Assembly (NCBI GenBank): GCA_965602945.1 | Contig: CBFDBC010000108.1 | Span: 1 to 12,035 of the forward strand | Direction: 5' to 3' | DNA length: 12,035 nucleotides | Source: JAUXEH01 sp965602945 | GTDB taxonomy: Bacteria; Acidobacteriota; Aminicenantia; Aminicenantales; Aminicenantaceae | Shown here: one piece after another, positions 6,759 to 12,035 of the stretch | How the letters are laid out: each line of letters starts with the position of its first letter | How positions within the stretch are numbered: the first letter of the stretch is position 1 | Position numbers and translations under genes: made by a program | The notes under the pieces: model-generated | The model's database searches: none | The model's input: only the letters and a program-made list of their open reading frames with translations | Told to the model about the DNA's origin: nothing

Positions 6759-8735
6759 TTACTGCATACCCGACTTGATCTTTTGTACCGCCATCAGGGC
6801 TTCGGTCCGCACGGCGGCATCTCCCGTCAGTGATTCTGCGATCTCCAGGGCCTCTTGGCAGGGGAACCGGGAGAGCATGCTCAGAACATACAGCTTTTCC
6901 TGGTCTCTCCCCGCCGCCTGCAGGGCCTGTCCCAGGTGCCCGGCCGCTATTTCCGGTGAGCCGGCCGGTGTCATCCCGGCCATCCTGATATAAGCCCGGA
7001 GGGCCAGCACCTGCTGCGCAGCGTCCGCTGTGGATTCGGCGATCTTGAGGAGGTCTTCCATGGGAGTGGGGTCGGGCCATTTTGCCAGCGCCCTCACCGC
7101 CGTGTCCTGGATGCCATTATTCGGGTCGACCAGCGCCTCGCGAAGAACGGGAAGCGATCCGTTGTCTCCTATGAGCCCCAGAACCCGGTAAAGCAGCCTC
7201 CGTTCCCGTATGGTCTCCGCCTGCGCGAGCCGTTCCTGTATCGGTTGTGCCCGGTGGTCTTTGTGTCCGGCCTTGTTGGCTGCGGAAGCCGCCGCTTCGA
7301 TCCATTGCTGCCGGATCTTTCCGTCGTCCGCGGCCAGGAGGCGATCGGTCATCCGTGCGACGTCTTGGGGTGCCCCGATCTCTCCCAAAGCCCTGATGGC
7401 TTCGAGCCGGTTTTCAAGGGTTTGAGCCCCCTGTGCCAGGTCAAAAAGCAGGCCCTTGGCCGTGACCAGATAACGCTCCCGGACTGACAGGATCAGTTCC
7501 CGTTCCGCATCCGGTTCGGGCTTTTGCTCAAGAGCCTCGAGGACAGCCGGATCGATGTCTTTCCCCCGCAGGTTCCAGAGCGTGAACCGGGCTCTCCTCT
7601 GTTCTTCCCCCTTAGTAAGAGAGGCGTGTTTCACCAGCACCGCCACGGTTGAACCGTCACCCACTCGTTCCAGTGCCGCCAGCGCTGCCATCCGCAGGCT
7701 CTCCTCCCGGCTTTCGATCACATTCAAGGCCGTTTCCAGGACATCGGGGCTGTCGAAGGAGGAAAGCGCGGCCAGGAGCTGGATCTGGCTTTCTATTGGG
7801 AGCTCCGGCAGGAGGCCGCACAGCGCCTTGAGAGAATCCGCCCGGTAGACCTGGGGCACCAGGGAGATCGCGGTCGCATGGAGGGGCGTCTCGCCGGCCC
7901 TCAGGACCTCCAGGATCTCCTTTCCGGCCTTGTCTCCGGAAGTGAGGATCTTGCCTTTCAGGGCGGCTCGCCGCAGCGAGAGGTCCGTCCGGTTTTGCAG
8001 TATCTGTCCGTACCAGAGGTGGGCCGACTGGTGCCGGTTTTGATGCCGGAACTCCTCGGCGCATTTGAAGAGCGAGGCGGCTGCCCTGGCCGCGAGAGGA
8101 TCTGCCGCCTCCTCCAGGGTCTTGGCCAGGAGATCCGCCGCCTCCTGGTTGGCGATGTGTCCCAGTGCGGTCAGCGCCGCAGAGACGATCCCGGGGTCCG
8201 GGCTCTCGAGCTGCTCACCCAGGACGGGAGCGGCGCCGGCTGTTTTCCTATGGCCCAGAGAGGAGATGATCCCCAGCCGGATCTTTCCGCTGCTCTGTCC
8301 AAGGCTCGCGATCAGGGCGTCATCCACATCCCGGGAAGGGATCCGCTCCAGTGCGTAACGTGCCATATCTGAGGTTTCCTCGTCAAACAGCAGCCGTTTC
8401 AGGGCCGGTACGGATTCTGCGCTCCCGATGAGCCCCAGGTGCCGGCACACTTCCTTCTTTGCGTCCGGAGTGGCATCGGACTCGAGAAAAGTGATGAAAT
8501 GCCGCTCCAGCTCTGTGACGGCCTGCCCGTCCCGGCTGCGCTCACCGACATACTTCCGTAAGATCTCGATGACCTCATCGGGGCTCCCCTGCTCATAGCT
8601 CCTGAGCTGTGTCAGGAGCTGCTCCAGACCTTCCTGAGAAGAATATGATTCGAGATGTGCGGGAACAGCTGCCAGCAGCAGGGTGAATCCACACAGGAAG
8701 ATCCAGGCCGGTTGGAACTTGCGGGTTTCGTTCAT
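6759..8735 (-). CDS. Exported HEAT-repeat protein
   Basis: A 658-residue protein with a signal peptide (hydrophobic 11-25, probable cleavage after AAVPA). It is otherwise almost entirely alpha-helical repeats. Clear HEAT or PBS-lyase-type units include VPALKRLLFDE (about 113-123), APVLGEQLESPD and ALTALGHIAN in the N-terminal third, LRMAALAALERVGD near the middle and EAIRALGEIGAP plus LPVLREALVDPN in the C-terminal half. Such alpha-solenoids bind proteins and have no catalytic residues. Its ATG overlaps the TGA of the oxidoreductase (ATGA, 8732-8735), so translation is probably coupled and the products may work together as scaffold and enzyme in the periplasm. Its stop lies 13 bases from the convergent sulfatase-fold gene, with no terminator between. 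High-GC codon use. No named family recognised. Confidence 0.88.
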   Translation of the reverse strand: MNETRKFQPAWIFLCGFTLLLAAVPAHLESYSSQEGLEQLLTQLRSYEQGSPDEVIEILRKYVGERSRDGQAVTELERHFITFLESDATPDAKKEVCRHLGLIGSAESVPALKRLLFDEETSDMARYALERIPSRDVDDALIASLGQSSGKIRLGIISSLGHRKTAGAAPVLGEQLESPDPGIVSAALTALGHIANQEAADLLAKTLEEAADPLAARAAASLFKCAEEFRHQNRHQSAHLWYGQILQNRTDLSLRRAALKGKILTSGDKAGKEILEVLRAGETPLHATAISLVPQVYRADSLKALCGLLPELPIESQIQLLAALSSFDSPDVLETALNVIESREESLRMAALAALERVGDGSTVAVLVKHASLTKGEEQRRARFTLWNLRGKDIDPAVLEALEQKPEPDAERELILSVRERYLVTAKGLLFDLAQGAQTLENRLEAIRALGEIGAPQDVARMTDRLLAADDGKIRQQWIEAAASAANKAGHKDHRAQPIQERLAQAETIRERRLLYRVLGLIGDNGSLPVLREALVDPNNGIQDTAVRALAKWPDPTPMEDLLKIAESTADAAQQVLALRAYIRMAGMTPAGSPEIAAGHLGQALQAAGRDQEKLYVLSMLSRFPCQEALEIAESLTGDAAVRTEALMAVQKIKSGMQ

Positions 8736-10057
8736 ATGTCCAGCTGCCAGGGGCTGCGATAGGCTCGTCCCAGCAGGCGGCCGGCGGCCGGATCATCTTT
8801 TATGGCCTCCGCCTCCGGGTCGAAAAAGATCGGTCTTCCCAATGCCATGGAAATCACGCCCAGGTGGCCGACACTGGCTGCCCGGTGGGCAACCTCACAG
8901 GGGGCGATGGTCGGCCGCCGGTTTTTCACACAGTCCAGGAAGTTTTGATAGTGGTCCGTGCTCCTGTACAGGCGCTTGTCGGCGGGTCCGATGCGCTCAT
9001 ACAGCAGCTCGGAAGGCTGGGCCTCCAGAACTCCCCGGTCCACCCGGATCCAGCCCCGTTCCCCGATCCATTTGACGCCTTCCAGGATCTCATCGTATCC
9101 CCCGGCGATATCCATGGGCAGCCCGCCGTCAAAAACGGCCTTCACATAATAGCGGGTCGGGCTGTTCCACACCCCGGCCCGAGGGAATTCCCCAACGCCC
9201 TGGACCTTCGTGGGGCCGGTCCGGTCGAGGCCCAGGCTCCAGAGGGCTATATCCACATGGTGGCCCACCCAGTCCATCAGCTGCCCGCCCCCCAGATCCA
9301 TGTTCCAGCGCCAGTTGGCGTGCACCCGGGCGGGACAGTAAGGGGCATAGGGCGCGGGTCCGAGCCAGAGATCGTAATCCAGATGTTCAGGCGGCGGTCC
9401 GATGGCTTCCTGGCCTTTGGTGTCGGCGTAGTCCTCATGCCCGGAGCGCAGGCCGACCTCCACTTTTTGCACCTTCCCCAGGCGGCCGTTATGTACGATC
9501 TCGGCGGCTCTGCGAAAGTTGGCTTCCGATCTCTGCCAGCTCCCCGTTTGCCAGACGCGATCGTAACGTTCTACGGCATCACACAGAGCCCGTCCTTCCC
9601 TGAGGCTGTGCGTCAGGGGTTTTTCCCCGTAGATATCGAGACCGGCGCGTGCGCAGGCGATGGATACCAGCGCATGCCAATGATCCGGCACCGCGATGGA
9701 AACGGCGTCGATGTCCCGGCGAAGGCCGAGCTCACGGAAATCGGCGTATTCGACACAATCCGTGTTGCCGTAGAACGTGTTGACGATATCGCGTGCCCTG
9801 GCCCGATTTTTGTCATCGACGTCACATACAGCGACCCACTGCACGTCATCCTTGTTGAGGAAGGAATCCAGGTTGCCCCGTCCCATGTTGCCGAAACCGA
9901 TCCCCGCCATGACGATCCGGTCGCTGGGCGCGGGGGTATTGTTCTTTCCCAGGGCCGCGGCCGGGACAATGGAAGGGAAGCCTGCGATGCCCGCGGCGGC
10001 CCAAGAAAGGTTCTTCAAGAATCGCCGCCGATCCATGCCCTGGGAGGTTTTATTCAT
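8732..10057 (-). CDS. Tat-exported Gfo/Idh/MocA-family oxidoreductase
   Basis: A 441-residue NAD(P)-dependent oxidoreductase of the glucose-fructose oxidoreductase family. DRRRFLK (9-15) followed by a mild hydrophobic stretch is a twin-arginine signal, so it would be exported folded with its cofactor, as Zymomonas GFOR is. The Rossmann fold starts at RIVMAGIGFGNMGRG (47-61, GxGxxGxxG). GEKPLTH (144-150) is the family's EKP motif, which positions cofactor and substrate. GGGQLMDWVGHHVDIALW (256-273) supplies the conserved Asp/His pair of the substrate domain. This form is abundant in planctomycete, verrucomicrobial and related genomes; substrates are usually unassigned sugars. ATG 10057 lacks a clear ribosome site; Met8 (ATG 10036) also keeps the Tat motif. 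It lies 105 bases downstream of the propeller lipoprotein and overlaps the HEAT gene. Confidence 0.92.
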   Translation of the reverse strand: MNKTSQGMDRRRFLKNLSWAAAGIAGFPSIVPAAALGKNNTPAPSDRIVMAGIGFGNMGRGNLDSFLNKDDVQWVAVCDVDDKNRARARDIVNTFYGNTDCVEYADFRELGLRRDIDAVSIAVPDHWHALVSIACARAGLDIYGEKPLTHSLREGRALCDAVERYDRVWQTGSWQRSEANFRRAAEIVHNGRLGKVQKVEVGLRSGHEDYADTKGQEAIGPPPEHLDYDLWLGPAPYAPYCPARVHANWRWNMDLGGGQLMDWVGHHVDIALWSLGLDRTGPTKVQGVGEFPRAGVWNSPTRYYVKAVFDGGLPMDIAGGYDEILEGVKWIGERGWIRVDRGVLEAQPSELLYERIGPADKRLYRSTDHYQNFLDCVKNRRPTIAPCEVAHRAASVGHLGVISMALGRPIFFDPEAEAIKDDPAAGRLLGRAYRSPWQLDI

Positions 10058-10095
10058 GTCAGTTTTTTGCGAAATACGTGAACTATACGGGTAAA

Positions 10096-10121
10096 TTGTA
10101 CAAAATTACTTGACGTTTGTA
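10096..10121. promoter_or_regulatory. AT-rich palindromic site upstream of the oxidoreductase
   Basis: TTGTACAA (10096-10103) is a perfect 8-bp palindrome. TACAAA (10099-10104) is also the reverse complement of TTTGTA (10116-10121), 11 bases apart. The site lies 38 bases upstream of ATG 10057 in a short AT-rich gap, where an operator could act. TATAGT (10087-10082, minus) could be a -10 box, but no good -35 is spaced for it. Speculative. Confidence 0.28.
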
Positions 10122-10162
10122 TATGTCGAAGCTCCGAGAGGGGCGTTGGCCTTGGTTGAAGC

Positions 10163-11122
10163 TCAGTCAGAGCGCCAGTCCGGGAAAACATCACTCCCGC
10201 CGCTGTCGAACAGCAGGGAGGTCCGGCCGGTCTGTACCTCGAAAATATACAGCGCCCAGTCCCCGTCATGGTCGTGCTGTGTCGAAGAATTGAAAACAAC
10301 GAAGCGTCCGTCGGGCGACCAGGACGGGAAATAGTCGTAGGTCTCATCCCGCTCTGTGAGCCGGGTCTTTTCAGTCCCATCCGGATTCATCATCCAGATA
10401 TCTCCCTTCCCGTCCGCCTTGCTGGAGACGTAAGCCAGTTTGTCTCCCCCTGGGGAAAAGCGGGCCCGGCAGCTCTTACCCCCTTCGTCCAGGAAATGAA
10501 CCTGTTGGCTGAGGAGGTCGCAGACGGCCACATCCCATCCCATCATCCGTTTACCCGTAAAAGTGACTCCGGTGGAATCGGGAGAAAGATGGGCGAGACC
10601 GTGTGAGTTATCAAACTCCGGGATGAGCCGTCTTCGTTTCCGGGTTTGAAGCCTCACCGCATAGAGGGCATAGGTCTTTCTCAACATCCGTTTGGTTTCC
10701 AGTGTAAATACCAGCTGGCTGCCATCGGGAAACCAGCTCGGCTCGATCTCGTTCGCCGGTGAGTCGGTGATGGGACGGATCTCGCTTCCGTCGGCTTTCA
10801 TGACAAAGATGTCGTGATTGCCCCGGGGATTGGCCGTGAAGGCGATGTGTTCTCCATCCGGCGCCCACTTCGGGTAGCTGTCGTCCCAGGTGTTATGGGT
10901 CAGTTGGAGGAGGCCCTGTTCCGTGAGAAGATAGATCTCGTTGTCGCCGTCCAGATTGGATTGGAATACGATTTTTCCGGCGAAGGGTACGGCCGGCATC
11001 AGGGACTGGGGGGAGGCGGGTTGAGGTTCGGGTTCCAGCTCGTTCCCACAGAATCCCAGGCATCCGATTATCATCGCTCCTCCCAGGAGGGCGGCCAGCA
11101 TGTTTTTTTTGGGGGAGTGCAT
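10163..11122 (-). CDS. TolB/PD40-type beta-propeller lipoprotein
   Basis: From ATG 11122 the product is 319 residues: a basic start, a hydrophobic core and the lipobox IIGC with Cys21, giving a lipoprotein. An open frame extends upstream to ATG 11188, but that would bury the signal peptide and shows no ribosome site. The body is a series of PD40/WD40-like blades, each with an SPDG-type turn: WAPDGEHIAFT, WFPDGSQLVFT, LSPDSTGVTFT, FSPGGDKLAYV and WSPDGRFVVFN, linked by DIFVMKADGSE- and DIWMMNPDGTEKTRLT-like strands. This pattern occurs in TolB and DPP6-like propellers, which bind proteins or ligands. It is shorter than TolB and lacks TolB's N-terminal domain; no Pal/Tol genes are nearby, so I do not call it tolB. 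It is first in a probable operon with the oxidoreductase and HEAT genes. Confidence 0.86.
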   Translation of the reverse strand: MHSPKKNMLAALLGGAMIIGCLGFCGNELEPEPQPASPQSLMPAVPFAGKIVFQSNLDGDNEIYLLTEQGLLQLTHNTWDDSYPKWAPDGEHIAFTANPRGNHDIFVMKADGSEIRPITDSPANEIEPSWFPDGSQLVFTLETKRMLRKTYALYAVRLQTRKRRRLIPEFDNSHGLAHLSPDSTGVTFTGKRMMGWDVAVCDLLSQQVHFLDEGGKSCRARFSPGGDKLAYVSSKADGKGDIWMMNPDGTEKTRLTERDETYDYFPSWSPDGRFVVFNSSTQHDHDGDWALYIFEVQTGRTSLLFDSGGSDVFPDWRSD

Positions 11123-11128
11123 GTTGTT

Positions 11129-11134
11129 ATTATA
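11129..11134 (-). promoter_or_regulatory. Consensus -10 box for the propeller lipoprotein gene, implying a leaderless or near-leaderless mRNA
   Basis: TATAAT (11134-11129, 6/6) lies only 6 bases before ATG 11122, so transcription would begin at or very near the A of the start codon. No convincing -35 is spaced 17 bases upstream (TTCCCT there). No Shine-Dalgarno fits ATG 11122. Alternatively the match is chance and the true promoter lies further up. Confidence 0.4.
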
Positions 11135-11235
11135 CAGAATCTCCCGCATCAAGGGAACCACTCCCGGCTGACGCCCATTCAGAACCATGAAGTGGAGTAC
11201 GAGAGCCGGCCGTGTTCAGTCCGAGAGCATGGGGA

Positions 11236-11246
11236 GGGGGGGGGGG
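11236..11246. repeat. G11 homopolymer in divergent intergenic region
   Basis: Eleven consecutive G lie in the gap between the divergent propeller and aldo/keto reductase genes, preceded by GGGGA. Tracts of this length are prone to slipped-strand length change and to sequencing error. The gap (11123-11389) holds no other gene that I can support; a short GGCCG/CGGCC repeat sits at 11267-11283. Confidence 0.8.
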
Positions 11247-11318
11247 TCTTCCGCTCGGGGTGTATAGGCCGGCGAGAGCGGCCAAGGGGTTTCCGCGGGA
11301 GCGAGTCCAGGGGAGTTC

Positions 11319-11348
11319 TTGACTTGGGGTTCACAAACTTGATACACT
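11319..11348 (+). promoter_or_regulatory. Possible promoter for the aldo/keto reductase gene
   Basis: TTGACT (11319-11324, 5/6) and TACACT (11343-11348, 4/6) are separated by 18 bases. The start would lie near 11355, giving a leader of about 35 bases that contains AGGAA just before ATG 11390. Confidence 0.4.
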
Positions 11349-11389
11349 TTTTTGGGCCTGAATGACGACTGCGGCCACTAGGAATCAGC

Positions 11390-12035
11390 ATGAAAAAACC
11401 GATCTCACACACCGGCGCTAAATCCGGCGGCATAAGCCGGAGAAGCTTTCTCACGGGTTCTTTGGCCGCATTGGCGGCCACGGGGGTATCCGGAGAACGC
11501 GGCCCCTCGGGCACAGATCCGGCGTCTCAGGGAGAGGGATTAAAGATCAAGGAATATCGGACGCTGGGGCGAACCGGGTTCAAGGTCTCGGATATAGGAT
11601 TCGGCACTCCCGAATTGACGGCCCCGCCCTTGTTGGCCACGGCCCTGGATATGGGCATAAATTACATCGATACCGCGGAGGAATACAGGGGGGGCGGCTC
11701 CGAGCGGACCATAGGCGAGGTAATCAAGAATCGGGACCGGAACAAGCTCTTCATAACCACGAAGATGCACCTGCGGGATACAGACCGCAAGATGAAGATC
11801 GTGAACAAGGCGCTGGCGGCTTTGGAGAGACTTAAGACGGACTATGTGGACTGCCTGATGATCCATATGCCCTTTTCCGTAGAGCAGATAAAGAACGAAT
11901 TCTTTCACAAGGCCATCAAGGAGCTGAAAGCCAGGGGGAAGGTCCGGTTCGCCGGACTCTCCAATCATGGCACCGTCTGGGAAGACGCGCCTGAGTCCAT
12001 GGAAAAGGTCTGTTTGGCGGCCGTGGAAGACGGTC
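11390..12035 (+). CDS. Tat-exported aldo/keto reductase (3' end cut by window edge)
   Basis: 215 residues are visible. ATG 11390 has AGGAA (11380-11384) five bases upstream. SRRSFLTG (16-23) and the following Ala-rich stretch form a twin-arginine signal; the enzyme domain starts near YRTLGRTGFKVSDIGFGT (56-73). All four residues of the AKR catalytic tetrad are placed as expected: D94 and Y99 in NYIDTAEEY, K125 in FITTK and H159 in CLMIHMP. RGKVRFAGLSNH (182-193) continues the barrel. AKRs reduce carbonyls or oxidise alcohols and sugars with NAD(P)H; an exported one needs its cofactor loaded before Tat transport. Some members with this leader carry a C-terminal ferredoxin-like extension, but that part is missing here. 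Divergent from the propeller gene; the other Tat-exported oxidoreductase is nearby. Confidence 0.9.
   Translation, partial: MKKPISHTGAKSGGISRRSFLTGSLAALAATGVSGERGPSGTDPASQGEGLKIKEYRTLGRTGFKVSDIGFGTPELTAPPLLATALDMGINYIDTAEEYRGGGSERTIGEVIKNRDRNKLFITTKMHLRDTDRKMKIVNKALAALERLKTDYVDCLMIHMPFSVEQIKNEFFHKAIKELKARGKVRFAGLSNHGTVWEDAPESMEKVCLAAVEDG

Noticed and set aside
8864..10081. 405-codon plus-strand open frame opposite the Gfo/Idh/MocA gene
   Set aside because: No domain, no ribosome site, and a Pro/Gly/His/Val-rich composition typical of the antisense of a GC-rich gene. The minus-strand product has complete family motifs.
10163..11122. Calling the propeller lipoprotein tolB
   Set aside because: It lacks the TolB N-terminal domain, is a lipoprotein and has no tol/pal neighbours. 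The blade pattern is shared by many unrelated propellers.
1..12035. CRISPR array, tRNA, rRNA, insertion sequence, prophage or toxin-antitoxin pair
   Set aside because: No regularly spaced repeats, cloverleaf-like segments, transposase or integrase motifs, terminal inverted repeats, or small paired genes were found on either strand.

Overview
The window is 12 kb of moderately GC-rich bacterial DNA, densely coded on both strands. It holds nine protein genes, two of them cut by the window edges. I saw no rRNA, tRNA, CRISPR array, transposase, integrase or phage gene. Signal peptides, lipoproteins, Tat leaders and an AMIN domain point to a Gram-negative cell with an outer membrane. Tat-exported Gfo/Idh/MocA and aldo/keto oxidoreductases, HEAT-repeat exported proteins and many GT-C glycosyltransferases suggest an uncultured lineage such as Acidobacteriota/Aminicenantota or the PVC/FCB groups. 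That placement is inference; no marker gene is present.

Layout. 1-574 (minus) is the 5' part of an exported AMIN-domain protein whose C-terminal domain, probably a beta-barrel, lies beyond the edge. 575-836 is a divergent promoter region: both flanking genes have near-consensus sigma-70 promoters with 17-bp spacers, separated by an 8-bp inverted repeat. 837-5161 is a glycosylation block: a family-2 glycosyltransferase resembling dolichyl-phosphate mannose synthase (+), a multi-membrane GT-C transferase (-) whose end overlaps it by 20 bp, a small membrane-anchored protein with GspH/FimT-like organisation directly upstream of that transferase (-), and a second GT-C transferase (+). 5162-5383 is intergenic, with a 13-bp-arm inverted repeat and a plausible promoter. 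5384-6745 (+) is an exported alkaline-phosphatase-superfamily (sulfatase-fold) enzyme with Thr in the nucleophile position. It meets tail to tail, 13 bp apart, a minus-strand run transcribed as propeller lipoprotein (10163-11122), Tat-exported Gfo/Idh/MocA oxidoreductase (8732-10057) and exported HEAT-repeat protein (6759-8735). The last two overlap by ATGA. 11123-11389 is a second divergent intergenic region with a G11 tract. 11390 to the end (+) is a Tat-exported aldo/keto reductase, cut by the edge.

How they may work together (inference). The GT2 enzyme would charge a polyprenyl phosphate with a sugar on the cytoplasmic face. The two GT-C enzymes would transfer such sugars on the periplasmic face to a surface glycan or protein. 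The sulfatase-fold enzyme could add or remove a phospho- or sulfo-substituent. The right half looks like an extracytoplasmic carbohydrate-oxidoreduction set: two exported oxidoreductases plus repeat-scaffold proteins. No single gene here is unprecedented. The items most worth a second look are the pseudopilin-like partner of a GT-C enzyme, the Thr-type sulfatase homologue, the coupled HEAT/oxidoreductase pair and the homopolymer-bearing intergenic regions.
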